Source: an uncultured Erysipelotrichaceae bacterium
Lineage (GTDB): Bacteria; Bacillota_I; Bacilli_A; RFN20; CAG-826
Direction of reading: 5' to 3'
Assembly (NCBI GenBank): GCA_902787955.1
Contig: CADAIJ010000002.1
Location: 122,436 to 186,435 of the forward strand
DNA: 64,000 nucleotides
Position 1 is the first letter of the stretch. Every line of letters starts with the position of its first letter. Below the pieces are notes generated by a model that did not search any database, was not told where the DNA came from, and was given only the letters and a program-made list of their open reading frames with translations. A program made the translations under genes and the position numbers. Of this stretch, positions 9,113 through 18,740 are shown one piece after another.

Positions 9113-9134
9113 TATTTATCATTAGTAGATTTTA

Positions 9135-9164
9135 TTGTCATTGATATCAATTTCAAAATAAAAT
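9135..9164 (+). promoter_or_regulatory. Promoter with a palindromic operator candidate, upstream of the GH13 gene
   Basis: TTGTCA (9135-9140) and TAAAAT (9159-9164) are 18 bases apart. The spacer begins with a perfect 12-base palindrome, ATTGATATCAAT (9140-9151), well placed for a repressor. The GH13 ATG at 9192 is preceded by GAGGG. Confidence 0.45.
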
Positions 9165-9191
9165 GATTACATGATTAATTGAGGGTTTGTT

Positions 9192-10739
9192 ATGAAGAGA
9201 TCGTTTGTTTTAATTATGCCACTTCTTATCGCTTCTCTTTCAGGCTGCGGTGGTGGCTATTCATATGAAGAAGTATCAAATAAAGACGGTTCCATGTCTT
9301 ATGAAATTTTTGTTAGATCATTTTATGATTCTGATGGAAATAGAACCGGTGATATTAATGGGGTTACCGCTAAGCTCCCATATTTATATGATTTAGGAAT
9401 TAAAACAATCTGGCTTATGCCAATTCATAAATCTCCTTCTTATCATGGCTATGATGTAACCGATTATTATACTGTTAACAGTCAATTTGGTACCTTAGCA
9501 GACTTTGATAATTTAGTAAAAGAAGCTGCTAAATATAATATCGATATTATGCTTGATATGGTTTTTAACCATTGCTCAACTAAGAATAAATATTTCACTC
9601 AATCCTATGATGATTATAAAAACAATAATACAAGCGCAGATTCTAAAGCGAATTGGTTCAATTGGAGTGATACAGATTTACCTGGGTATAACAAATATAA
9701 CGATTTATATTATGAAAGCCGCTTCCATTCTTCAATGCCAGATTTTAATTTAGATAGCGAAACATTAAGACAAGAGCTTGATAACGTTGTTAAATTTTGG
9801 ATTAAAGATCATGGGGTTAAAGGCTTTAGATTAGATGCTGTTTTATATTATTACTATAATCAAACATCAAGTAATATTGCTTTCCTTAACTGGTTAGAAG
9901 ATACATGTCATAAATATGACCCAAACTTCTACATGGTAGGAGAAGCTTGGGAAGACGCTGAAACAGTTAATGAATATCATAAATCAAAACTAGATTCTTT
10001 CTTCCGTTTCGATACCGCAATTGGTGGAGATTATTATAACTTCATTAATATAGGTAAAGGCATGTCTGATTCTTTAAGAATAGGCATGATTGAAGAAAAC
10101 GAAGCAGAAGTTAAGAAGAATAATCCAAATTCATATTCATCATATTTCTTATCAAATCATGACCAAGATAGAGTAGGAAACACATTTAATACTGAACAAA
10201 ATAAATGCGCTGCATCTATGCTTTGTTTAATGCCGGGAACACCATTTATGTATTATGGAGAAGAAATTGGATTACTCGGTAAAAGAGGCAAAAACGATAT
10301 GACAGATGCCTTAAGACGTCTTCCAATGGTGTGGAGTAAGAATGATAAAACTGGTGAATGTAAATATCCGGAATCAAGTACATCATATCTTTGGGATGGC
10401 ACTCAAGTAGAATTAGGTGTTGATGATCAACTTAAAGACGGCTATTCATTAGTGAATCATTATAAGAAAGCTATCAACATTAGAAATAAATACCCATTCT
10501 TAAAGAAAGGCAAATTCACTAGCTTAATGGAAAACATTAATGAAGATGGTGTTGCAGCCTATAAGATTTCTTTAGGAAATGATTACATTAATGTTTATCA
10601 TAACTTCTCAGAAGTAGAAGTCACAATTGATGTAGTTGGAACTAAGATTACTGATGAAATTAATACTTCTAAAGTATCTCCTAAATTAAATGGAACTAAA
10701 TTAACCCTCGCCCCATATTCATCAGCAGTTTTACAATAA
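9192..10739 (+). CDS. GH13 alpha-amylase-family lipoprotein
   Basis: A 515-residue secreted glycoside hydrolase. It has a lipoprotein signal with Cys19 in LSGC. The family regions are in order: DMVFNHCS, GFRLDAV (nucleophile Asp215), MVGEAWED (acid/base Glu251) and SNHDQDR (Asp324). All three catalytic carboxylates are present. The fold starts at MSYEIFVRSFYD, a common opening for alpha-amylases and alpha-glucosidases. It is anchored to the outer face of the membrane and would cut starch-derived or other alpha-glucosides. Exact specificity cannot be assigned. It has its own promoter and terminator. Together with the next two lipoproteins it suggests local processing of nutrients at the cell surface. 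Confidence 0.9.
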   Translation: MKRSFVLIMPLLIASLSGCGGGYSYEEVSNKDGSMSYEIFVRSFYDSDGNRTGDINGVTAKLPYLYDLGIKTIWLMPIHKSPSYHGYDVTDYYTVNSQFGTLADFDNLVKEAAKYNIDIMLDMVFNHCSTKNKYFTQSYDDYKNNNTSADSKANWFNWSDTDLPGYNKYNDLYYESRFHSSMPDFNLDSETLRQELDNVVKFWIKDHGVKGFRLDAVLYYYYNQTSSNIAFLNWLEDTCHKYDPNFYMVGEAWEDAETVNEYHKSKLDSFFRFDTAIGGDYYNFINIGKGMSDSLRIGMIEENEAEVKKNNPNSYSSYFLSNHDQDRVGNTFNTEQNKCAASMLCLMPGTPFMYYGEEIGLLGKRGKNDMTDALRRLPMVWSKNDKTGECKYPESSTSYLWDGTQVELGVDDQLKDGYSLVNHYKKAINIRNKYPFLKKGKFTSLMENINEDGVAAYKISLGNDYINVYHNFSEVEVTIDVVGTKITDEINTSKVSPKLNGTKLTLAPYSSAVLQ

Positions 10740-10772
10740 AAACCTATAGGAACTCGATTATTTTGTATAAAT

Positions 10773-10810
10773 AAGAACGCTTTAAAAATTATATAAGGCG
10801 TTCTTTCTTT
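10773..10810 (+). terminator. Terminator after the GH13 gene
   Basis: The stem AAGAACGC (10773-10780) / GCGTTCTT (10798-10805) is followed by a short T-rich run. Confidence 0.7.
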
Positions 10811-10880
10811 AGAAAGGATTGAATTATTTAAAGTTCTTGGAATAATATAATTGATATTATTTGATGGTGAGGTTTTATCT

Positions 10881-13064
10881 ATGAAGAAATCTTTTATTAA
10901 ATTACCTATCATTTTATTTGCTTTAGTCGCTTCTAGCTGTGGTGCTCCTGCTAATCCATCCACTTCAAGCGATAGTAAGGATACTTCAGTAACTAGCGAT
11001 ACTTCTGAAGATACATCAATAACAAGTGATAGTTCAGAAGATACATCTACCACAAGTGATTCCACCCCTAGTGAACCTCAAATCTCTTTATTTAGTAAAA
11101 CTTCAAAAGTATATACCAAGTCTCTAACCAAAGATGTTTATGATTTAAAGACATATCATCATAAGGGTTTTGGTGATGTACCTTTCATAGATTTTGTCGA
11201 ATTCCAAATCGTCTATGATAAGGTATCAGAACATACTCGTACTTTTAAAAAGATTAATGATACTAATTACGAATACATTTCTACTGATGAAAAAGGGAAA
11301 TTTAGTTTTGATACCAAAAACGACACACTCACCGTGTCTGGTTTTAATAGTTTTATGGACGCTATTGGTATTAATAACGGAATATATGGTTGTATTTCTC
11401 AAAATAGTGTTTCCCTTTATAAGGGTTCTGAAAAGACTAAATATATCCAAAAGGGTGGAGATGTTACTATAAATTTAAAAGATTATGGCTTTGATTTAGT
11501 TAGTGAAGATGGACATTTATATATGTCTATTGGAACAGTTAACGCTTTACTTATGCCATTAATTTATAACGGGCTTGCCTATAACGGAAAAGACTTCTTC
11601 TTAAATACTTGTATGCGTGATTTTAATGTTAGTGTGTACGCTAGAAGTGGCAACTTTGGTTTCTCTTGGCCACTTTCTAATAGCGAATGCCCAACAGCAT
11701 TTAAGAAAGTTGATAATAAATTAACTAATGAAACATATCGTTTTGAAGGACTTGTTGGTCATAGAGATGATCGTAAAGATATTATTTCAATCTCTTTATA
11801 TAAAGATGGAACTGGTTCTTTAAGAGGAAGTGGTACCACGATGATATATAAAGTCATTAAGTGGAAAATCGAAGACGATATTATCAAGATGGTTGCAGAC
11901 CAATGTGGTTATGAAACAACTGATATGGAAGACGGACTTGGAAGTCCAGTTGATGTTTGGATCAATACTAAAGAAACTGATTATGGGAAGAACACTAGAA
12001 GTAGTCAAATTAGCGCGGAAAATTACCGTGAATTATGTTTAACTTTTGATCATTTTTATGGTCTTAAAGCTGAAAAGAATATTGAAACCTTTGATAAATA
12101 TTTCACCGATAAGAATTTAAAAGATAGATTATTAAGTACTAACATCATGGAATACGAAGACGCTTTTGTGGAATTCATTGAAAAAGATATCGATGATATT
12201 CATTCTTCTGTTTCAGGTGGTGAAAATATCTATTCTTCTAGTGAAATCCAATCTTATATTTCAAATAAATGTGATTCTTATCGCGGAAGTAGATATAAAG
12301 CTTATTATCAAGAAATTAATGAATTAGGTGTGCTTAGATCTAAAACCAAATTTACAGATAGTTATATTGTTGAAGGTAATACAGCTTACTTAAGCTTTAA
12401 GATTTTTACCCACGATGAAAAGAATACTCACCCAATTAATCATCAAGATTATCAAACTGAAAACCATGAAGCCGCGGTGAAAGCTTTTGCTACATCAGTA
12501 CAAGCTAACCCATACAAAGCATTTGCTATTGCTTTTAATGACTTTGGAAAAATGAACAATATAAAAAACGTTGTTATAGATGTAACAGGTAATATTGGTG
12601 GTGAAATTAGATGCGCTCCATATTTAGCAGCTTTTATGACAGGGGATCCTTCAGTCGTAACTAGAAACCAATTTGATGGTTCAATTGTTGACTGGCATTA
12701 TAAAGTAAATCTTAATGGTGATGATACATTTGGCGGAGAAGGAGATACATTCGCTGGTAAATATAATTTCTACATTATGAGTGGCGCCAATTTCTCGGCG
12801 GGTAATGAATTCACTACCATGGCTAAGATAAACGGCTTTGCTAAGATTATCGGTCGTAAATCCGCTGGTGGTTCATGTGCTATTACTCCTAAAAACGATA
12901 TTAATGGTTTAACTTATCGTGCATCTTCTATGATTACTTTAATGGCGAAAGATAATGATAAATATTTTGCAAATGATAATGGCATTGAACCAGATTTAAC
13001 TGTCCCATTTGATAATATGTATGACCTTACTCAATTAGATGCTTGGCTTAACACATTAAACTAA
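10881..13064 (+). CDS. S41-family peptidase-like lipoprotein
   Basis: The start is taken as the ATG at 10881 (behind TGAGG), which begins a clean lipoprotein signal ending at Cys20 in ASSC. The in-frame TTG 30 bases upstream has no such support. About 35 Ser/Thr/Asp residues in repeated TSxDTSED-like units form a surface linker. A long middle region of about 400 residues is not recognised. The last ~200 residues resemble C-terminal-processing (S41) peptidases: VVIDVTGNIGGE, the likely nucleophile Ser639 in ANFSAGNEF, and a GRKSAGG turn before the end. The usual lysine partner cannot be placed by eye. Its target is unknown; anchorage outside the membrane is clear. Confidence 0.72.
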   Translation: MKKSFIKLPIILFALVASSCGAPANPSTSSDSKDTSVTSDTSEDTSITSDSSEDTSTTSDSTPSEPQISLFSKTSKVYTKSLTKDVYDLKTYHHKGFGDVPFIDFVEFQIVYDKVSEHTRTFKKINDTNYEYISTDEKGKFSFDTKNDTLTVSGFNSFMDAIGINNGIYGCISQNSVSLYKGSEKTKYIQKGGDVTINLKDYGFDLVSEDGHLYMSIGTVNALLMPLIYNGLAYNGKDFFLNTCMRDFNVSVYARSGNFGFSWPLSNSECPTAFKKVDNKLTNETYRFEGLVGHRDDRKDIISISLYKDGTGSLRGSGTTMIYKVIKWKIEDDIIKMVADQCGYETTDMEDGLGSPVDVWINTKETDYGKNTRSSQISAENYRELCLTFDHFYGLKAEKNIETFDKYFTDKNLKDRLLSTNIMEYEDAFVEFIEKDIDDIHSSVSGGENIYSSSEIQSYISNKCDSYRGSRYKAYYQEINELGVLRSKTKFTDSYIVEGNTAYLSFKIFTHDEKNTHPINHQDYQTENHEAAVKAFATSVQANPYKAFAIAFNDFGKMNNIKNVVIDVTGNIGGEIRCAPYLAAFMTGDPSVVTRNQFDGSIVDWHYKVNLNGDDTFGGEGDTFAGKYNFYIMSGANFSAGNEFTTMAKINGFAKIIGRKSAGGSCAITPKNDINGLTYRASSMITLMAKDNDKYFANDNGIEPDLTVPFDNMYDLTQLDAWLNTLN

Positions 13065-13081
13065 AATAAGGTAGATCCTAT

Positions 13082-14755
13082 ATGAAAAAAACATTATTGT
13101 CAATTATTCTTTCTTCTTTAGCAATTGTATCTTTAACAAGCTGTAATAATCCTGCTCCTAATAGTTCAACTACTGAATATATAAATCAAAAAGATATCAG
13201 TGTTATTTATACAAGTGATGTTCATTGTGGACTAGATGATAACTTGGGTTATGCTTCATTAGCCGCTTATAAGAAAAATTTAGCTAAAACAAATGAAGTT
13301 CTTTTAGTGGATTCTGGTGACTTTTTACAAGGTGACTTTGTTGGAGCGATTTCAGAAGGTGAATATGTCGTCGAAGTCATGAATAAAGTTAAATATGATA
13401 TCGTGACTCTTGGTAACCATGAATTTGATTATGGAATATCCACGATGGCTAAACGTTTGAGAGAACTTGATAGTGAGATTGTTTGCTCTAACCTTAAATA
13501 TACTGGGAGTAAAGAAAATAAAATTGATTTTTTTAGAACCTATTTCATTAAAGATTACGGATATAAAAAGATAGGATTTATTGGTTTAACCACTCCATTT
13601 ACTTTAGTGGATAGTGATCCAACTCATTTTATTGAAGATGGAGAAACTGTTTATGATTTTGGCTCATCCTCTCCAGAACACTTTTATAAACTCGTTCAAG
13701 ATAATATCGATGAATGTAAAGGTCATGGTGCGGATTATGTCGTAGTCTTAAGCCATTTAGGAAGTTTAGATAACTATAAACCATATAGTTCTAGAGATGT
13801 TATCGCTAATACAAGTGGAGTAACTGCCTTCTTAGATGGCCACGCCCACGTTGATCTTCCATTTGAAGAAGTACTTAATAAAAAGAATGAGAAAACTTTA
13901 TTAGTGGATACTGGTTATAAGATGGATGTATTCGCTTCTTTAACTTTTAAAAAAGATGGAAGCATCTCTCATGAATTTGTAACTGAATATGAAGAAAAAG
14001 ATGCAGAAGTCGCCTCTTTTGTTCAAGAAATAAACGCTAAAGCGGATGAAAAAGGTGATAAAGTAGTCGCTAATATCGATTTAGATTTAAAGATTACTGA
14101 TGATGACGGAATTAGAATGATTCGAACTAGAGAAATGCCTATTGGCGATTTAGTGGCAGATGGTTACCGTGAAATAAGTGGCTCAATGATTAGTTTTGTT
14201 AATGGTGGGGGAATTAGAAATAACCTAAATAAAGGCGATGTCACTTACCGCGATATTATGAATGTCCATCCATTTGGCAATGAATTACTCGTTAAAAAGA
14301 CAACAGGTGCAAAAATCTTAGATTACTTAGAATTTGTTTGTATGAATACGAGTATGGAAAGAGTTAAAGATGGGAAACCATATGGCGAAAGTGGTGCTTT
14401 TGCCCAAGTTAGTGGTATTAAATATCAAATTGATACATCTATTCCAACATCTGTAGTCACTACTGAAGCTGGGGAATTTATTCGTGTAGATGGTGAAAGA
14501 AGAGTTAAAAATGTCCAAGTATTAGAGAATGATACTTATGTTGATATTGATCCAAATAAAGAATATACAATATCATCCCATAACTTCCTTTTAAATAATG
14601 GTGGCGATGGTGCGAATATGTTTATGAATGACCCAGTTGTGCCTGGTCCAGTTATGTTAGACTATGAAGTAGTTATTAACTATATCGTGGATGTTTTAAA
14701 AGGACATTTAAGTGAAAAATACGCGACTTCTACAGGAAGAATTGAAGTGATTTAA
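13082..14755 (+). CDS. 5'-nucleotidase/UshA-type metallophosphatase lipoprotein
   Basis: 557 residues. A lipoprotein signal ends at Cys21 (LTSC). The metallophosphatase core has Asp46 and His48 in TSDVHCG, Asp80 in VDSGDF, the GNHEFDYG loop (Asn112, His113, Glu114), VVVLSHLGS and DGHAHVD, so all metal ligands are present. The second half is the nucleotide-binding 5'-nucleotidase C domain (MPIGDLVAD, FVNGGGIRNN, FGNELL). It would release phosphate and nucleosides, or cleave UDP-sugars or cyclic nucleotides, at the cell surface. It follows the S41 gene by 17 bases and is probably in its transcript. Its end overlaps the convergent DMT gene by four bases, with no terminator visible between them. 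Confidence 0.88.
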   Translation: MKKTLLSIILSSLAIVSLTSCNNPAPNSSTTEYINQKDISVIYTSDVHCGLDDNLGYASLAAYKKNLAKTNEVLLVDSGDFLQGDFVGAISEGEYVVEVMNKVKYDIVTLGNHEFDYGISTMAKRLRELDSEIVCSNLKYTGSKENKIDFFRTYFIKDYGYKKIGFIGLTTPFTLVDSDPTHFIEDGETVYDFGSSSPEHFYKLVQDNIDECKGHGADYVVVLSHLGSLDNYKPYSSRDVIANTSGVTAFLDGHAHVDLPFEEVLNKKNEKTLLVDTGYKMDVFASLTFKKDGSISHEFVTEYEEKDAEVASFVQEINAKADEKGDKVVANIDLDLKITDDDGIRMIRTREMPIGDLVADGYREISGSMISFVNGGGIRNNLNKGDVTYRDIMNVHPFGNELLVKKTTGAKILDYLEFVCMNTSMERVKDGKPYGESGAFAQVSGIKYQIDTSIPTSVVTTEAGEFIRVDGERRVKNVQVLENDTYVDIDPNKEYTISSHNFLLNNGGDGANMFMNDPVVPGPVMLDYEVVINYIVDVLKGHLSEKYATSTGRIEVI

Positions 14756-15630
14756 AAGAAAAATAAAGTCATTCCAGATAACGCAATTATAAGTTCAATA
14801 ATATCTTGAAGTTTTGGTTTTTTCTTATATGCGATACAGCCAATAATAAGAGAAAAGATAATACATCCCGCATTTGAAAGTGGGAATAAGATAGAGGCCG
14901 GAATCGTATCTGCATACATATATTGCATAAACATTCCAAAGCCATTTAATAAACCATATAAGACAGCGAAGATACTTCCTTTGATATTGATTAAAGGTTT
15001 AACCTTGTCTGTGTTTTTAATTGAACTTATTAATAAAGTGATTAATGAAATAACAAAGATCCAGCTATACATGTAAAACATATATTCTTTTATGGATAAG
15101 CCTTCTCCAGAAACGATATGGACTTTATTAATTGTTCCAAAAAATCCATTTGAAAGAAAAACCACTACACATAAAACGTAAAATATCCATCCACTTTTAA
15201 ATGATTCTTTCTTTTCAAAGAAGATTGGAACAAGTAAACAAAGAATAATAAGTATTAAACCAATAATATGGATTACTTTTATTTCTTCATGAAAATAAGT
15301 AATTCCAAAGATATATGAAACGCTCATTCCACCGGCGACATTAAATAAAGAATAGATTTCTACTCTTCCTTTAGATAATGCTTTTATACCTGCAAATTGT
15401 AGGAGCATTTGAATAAGTGCTGCCCCTAAAGAAATTAGGAAAGTATATAGTGAAAAACCTATAACAAATCCGTTAAGTGCTAAAAAGATGACCGCTCCAG
15501 TAAAGGAAAATAGAAGACAAAAGAATAAGATACTTCTAAATGATTTTTTATTCTTATCTTGGTAAGCATTTAAAGCGATAAATTGCCCGCCAAACAAGAT
15601 AGTAGATAAAACTATTAGCACATATTCCAT
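14752..15630 (-). CDS. DMT/EamA-like drug or metabolite permease
   Basis: A 292-residue, almost wholly hydrophobic protein with about ten predicted membrane helices in two halves. It begins with LIVLSTILFGGQFIALNAY, typical of the drug/metabolite transporter superfamily. Substrate unknown. The gene converges on the 5'-nucleotidase gene, with a four-base overlap of their ends. Confidence 0.7.
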   Translation of the reverse strand: MEYVLIVLSTILFGGQFIALNAYQDKNKKSFRSILFFCLLFSFTGAVIFLALNGFVIGFSLYTFLISLGAALIQMLLQFAGIKALSKGRVEIYSLFNVAGGMSVSYIFGITYFHEEIKVIHIIGLILIILCLLVPIFFEKKESFKSGWIFYVLCVVVFLSNGFFGTINKVHIVSGEGLSIKEYMFYMYSWIFVISLITLLISSIKNTDKVKPLINIKGSIFAVLYGLLNGFGMFMQYMYADTIPASILFPLSNAGCIIFSLIIGCIAYKKKPKLQDIIELIIALSGMTLFFF

Positions 15631-15772
15631 ATCGTAAATAATAACTGTATTTTTGAATATGTATATGTAGATTTCTATTATTTTTACTCTATTTAATTCT
15701 CATATCTTCGTTTTTTTAGGTTTTTGCTATGGCATTTTTGAGTAATTTGTTTATACTTTAGTTATCTTAAGG

Positions 15773-15790
15773 AAATTGATTAATCAATTT
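15773..15790. promoter_or_regulatory. Perfect 18-base palindrome before the acyltransferase gene
   Basis: AAATTGATTAATCAATTT is its own reverse complement and lies 11 bases before the ATG at 15802. An AAGGA motif (about 15769) lies just ahead of it, too far from the start unless the palindrome folds as a hairpin in the mRNA. It may be a repressor site or an element that brings the ribosome site near the start. Confidence 0.4.
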
Positions 15791-15801
15791 AATTTATAAA
15801 G

Positions 15802-16998
15802 ATGGAAAACGAAGTTAAAGAAAAGAAAAGAACGGTAGCCCAAGACGCTGCTAAAGGATTAATGATAATTTCAGTGGTCTTTTTCCATTGTTATTTAGTT
15901 TGTTTACCAGATCCATCAGCAGGATTAACTATTTTTAATCTTTTATCTTGTTTCTTCCCGTTCTTACTTAGTTCATTCTTCTTCTATACTGGTTATAACT
16001 ATAAAGACCGTGGAAGAAGTATTAAAGAAAGCATTATCCGTAGAACTAAACAGCTTATCATCCCAATGATTATTGTTTTCCTTATCAATACCATTCTTAT
16101 TGGCTCTATGGTTTTAGCGATGGATCACGCTGACGCTGGTAAGACACTTCAACTCATTGGAGAGACTGTCTTATTTTGTATTTTAAGCCAACCTTTAGCG
16201 ATGTTTGTTGGTATTCCTGCTAGTGGAATCATCTCTTTTGAAATCCATCTAGCAATTGGAATCCTATGGTTTATTCTAGTTCTTTATATCTGCTCTATCT
16301 TCTTCTATATCCTTGTTCCTCACACTAATAAGAATTTAGTTACTTTAATTTCAGTTGACATCCTTTTACTTTTAATGTCTTTTGCGATGGGACAATTTAT
16401 TAGTCCATATCTTCCATTTACTGTTCAATGTTATCCAATGATATTAGCGTTAATGTTAACTGCGGCTTATTTAAGGCAGTGGCATTTCTTAAATAGACGT
16501 GTTGAATCGAAAAAACATAGTATCTTAATGGGAATTAACGCTATAGTTGCTGAAGGTATTATCGTAGGTACTTGTTTATTATGCCATTACCAATTTGGTG
16601 CCATATTTACAGGTTCTCTTCCAGCGGGTCAATTTGATCCAGCCCTAGGAGGATTTGACGCGATTATCTCTTTCTTCTTTGGTATTTTAGGAACTTATTT
16701 CTTACACACAATTTGTCGTTTAATTAAACGTATCCCAGTAGTGGGCTTTGCTTTAGCATATGTTGGTAATCATTCTTCCACTTTCTATCTTTTCCATCCT
16801 ATCTTTGTCGTATTAGTTTCCACAGTGATTTTCCAAAAAAATATTGTGATGGGTGATTTTCAACCTTTCTTCTATGTCTTTGTTGTGGTAATTTTATTAG
16901 TTGGATTATGTTTACTTCTCGATTTCATCGTGAAAAAGAAACAAATTGAAAGACCTATCGTCGAGGAAGTTAACGCTAATAAAGATGATGAAGTGTAA
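15802..16998 (+). CDS. Acyltransferase-3 (OafA-like) membrane protein
   Basis: 398 residues with about ten membrane helices. The N-terminal motif AAKGLMIISVVFFHCYLV carries the family histidine, and an Arg-rich loop follows (SIIRRTKQLIIPM). Family members move acyl groups, often acetyl, onto cell-surface sugars or other envelope molecules. The next gene, an acyl-CoA/acyl-AMP ligase, starts five bases downstream, so the pair may activate and then transfer an acyl chain. The acceptor is not known. Confidence 0.8.
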   Translation: MENEVKEKKRTVAQDAAKGLMIISVVFFHCYLVCLPDPSAGLTIFNLLSCFFPFLLSSFFFYTGYNYKDRGRSIKESIIRRTKQLIIPMIIVFLINTILIGSMVLAMDHADAGKTLQLIGETVLFCILSQPLAMFVGIPASGIISFEIHLAIGILWFILVLYICSIFFYILVPHTNKNLVTLISVDILLLLMSFAMGQFISPYLPFTVQCYPMILALMLTAAYLRQWHFLNRRVESKKHSILMGINAIVAEGIIVGTCLLCHYQFGAIFTGSLPAGQFDPALGGFDAIISFFFGILGTYFLHTICRLIKRIPVVGFALAYVGNHSSTFYLFHPIFVVLVSTVIFQKNIVMGDFQPFFYVFVVVILLVGLCLLLDFIVKKKQIERPIVEEVNANKDDEV

Positions 16999-17003
16999 AG
17001 ATT

Positions 17004-18662
17004 ATGGGCGAATTTGTTAAACGAGAACTAGATAATTATTTATTTGAAGATATCTATAAACTTGAAGGGGACAAAGCGAATTTAACTGCAATTAGTTTTA
17101 AAGCTTGTCCTTTTACTTTTAAAGAAATTGAAAAAGCGGTTGATTATTACGCTCATGAATTAGTGAAGATGGGGGTTAAACCTCATGATCATGTCGCTTT
17201 ACTTGGTATGAACTGCTATAACTGGCTCATCGCTTTTTATGCAATTATAAAAGTTGGCGCGGTAGCAGTCTTACTTAACTATATGGCAAGACATGAAACA
17301 CTCGTGGAATTAATTAAGTTCACTGATTCAAAGTTCCTCGCCGTTGGTAAATTTACCGCCTTAAGTAAAAACGAAAACGAATTAGATTTATTACTTAAAG
17401 AAACCAAGATATCTAAAGATAAAGTATTATCATTACGTTATCGTCATGTCGATTTTAAAGAGATTATTAAAAATAATGAGATTGAACCTTTTGTGTCTCC
17501 TTTATCTCGAGAAGAAGATAGCAAAAGAACTTCATTTATTATCTTTACGACTGGAACTACTGCGAAACCAAAAGCAGCAATGCTTTCTCAATATAGTATG
17601 ATGAATATCATCTATCTTAACTTCGCTCGTTTAGACCCAGTATTCCCACAAAAATTCATGTGTCTACTTCCAATGTTCCATTGCTTTGGTTTACTTGTGG
17701 TTAATGCCTATATGGCTTTCCAAAGAACCGTTTATTTAAACTCCTTATCCGATAAATTAAAAATCTATCAAGAATTTGTGAAGAATAAATGTGGAGACTA
17801 TGCTTCGGTAAGTGTTATCTTTGATAAACTTGCTCGCGCTCCTTTCTGGTGGTTACATCGCGCTAGATTTGTTAAACACTGTATCGTTGGAGGAGGATTT
17901 ACTTCCGAACAAGAATTTGCCTTCTTAGAAAAGAAATATGGCAAAGGTAAATTCATGAATGGATATGGACAAACTGAATGTTCTCCAATGATTTCTTTAG
18001 TCTATCCTGACGCTCCTAAAGAGAAAAAGAAAACTACAGTTGGTATTCCAATGGAAGGAATTGAACTTGCCTTCATGGATCCAGACACTAAAAAGTTAGT
18101 TAATAAAGGTGAAGTAGGGGAAATCTTAGTTAAAGGTTATAACGTCTTTAATGGTTACTATAAACTTAGTGATGATAAACAACCTTTCGATAAAGATGGC
18201 TATCTTCATACCGGTGACTTAGGTTATTTAGATGAAGATGGTTATTTAGTCCTTAATGGTCGAATTAAAGACATCATTATCCGTAAAGGTGAAAATATAT
18301 CTCCAAAAGAAATTGAAGCAGAACTTCGCAAATTTAAAGAATTTGATGGTGTTCGTGTCTTAGGTTTCCCATCTGCGGATGAAGGAGAATATATTATTGC
18401 CTGCGTTGAACTTAAAAAGAAACCACCTCATTTCGTAGAAGAAAAGTATTTTGAAGAGATGCGAAAAACATTACCTGCGATTAAAATACCTGCTCATATT
18501 GTTTACATGAAGAAGTTCCCATTAACAGCGAACGGAAAACTTGATGAAGCCAATTTAAGAGAGATATGTATGGATAAGTTATCTAATTATCTAAATGAAG
18601 CGGAACTAGCTCGTAAAACTAGACTCTTAATGCATAAAGCAATTGAAAAGAAGCGAAAATAG
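17004..18662 (+). CDS. AMP-binding acyl-CoA synthetase/ligase
   Basis: 552 residues of the ANL superfamily. It has the P-loop-like FTTGTTAKPKAA, GYGQTECSP, the ATP-binding Asp in LHTGDLGYLDEDG, the hinge motif GRIKDIIIRKGENISP and the catalytic C-terminal lysine region ANGKLDE. It would adenylate a fatty or aromatic acid and load it on CoA or a carrier. It lies directly behind the OafA-like gene, with which it probably forms a two-gene unit for envelope acylation (inference). The terminator stem overlaps its stop codon. Confidence 0.87.
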   Translation: MGEFVKRELDNYLFEDIYKLEGDKANLTAISFKACPFTFKEIEKAVDYYAHELVKMGVKPHDHVALLGMNCYNWLIAFYAIIKVGAVAVLLNYMARHETLVELIKFTDSKFLAVGKFTALSKNENELDLLLKETKISKDKVLSLRYRHVDFKEIIKNNEIEPFVSPLSREEDSKRTSFIIFTTGTTAKPKAAMLSQYSMMNIIYLNFARLDPVFPQKFMCLLPMFHCFGLLVVNAYMAFQRTVYLNSLSDKLKIYQEFVKNKCGDYASVSVIFDKLARAPFWWLHRARFVKHCIVGGGFTSEQEFAFLEKKYGKGKFMNGYGQTECSPMISLVYPDAPKEKKKTTVGIPMEGIELAFMDPDTKKLVNKGEVGEILVKGYNVFNGYYKLSDDKQPFDKDGYLHTGDLGYLDEDGYLVLNGRIKDIIIRKGENISPKEIEAELRKFKEFDGVRVLGFPSADEGEYIIACVELKKKPPHFVEEKYFEEMRKTLPAIKIPAHIVYMKKFPLTANGKLDEANLREICMDKLSNYLNEAELARKTRLLMHKAIEKKRK

Positions 18663-18678
18663 TCGCTTCTTTTTTGTT
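18646..18678 (+). terminator. Terminator after the acyl-CoA ligase gene
   Basis: The stem AAAAGAAGCGA/TCGCTTCTTTT brackets the stop codon and ends in a T tract. Confidence 0.85.
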
Positions 18679-18740
18679 TTTAGATAATTTATTCTTGTTA
18701 TTTGACAAAGTTGTTGCAACATTTTAGATAAAATAAATAT

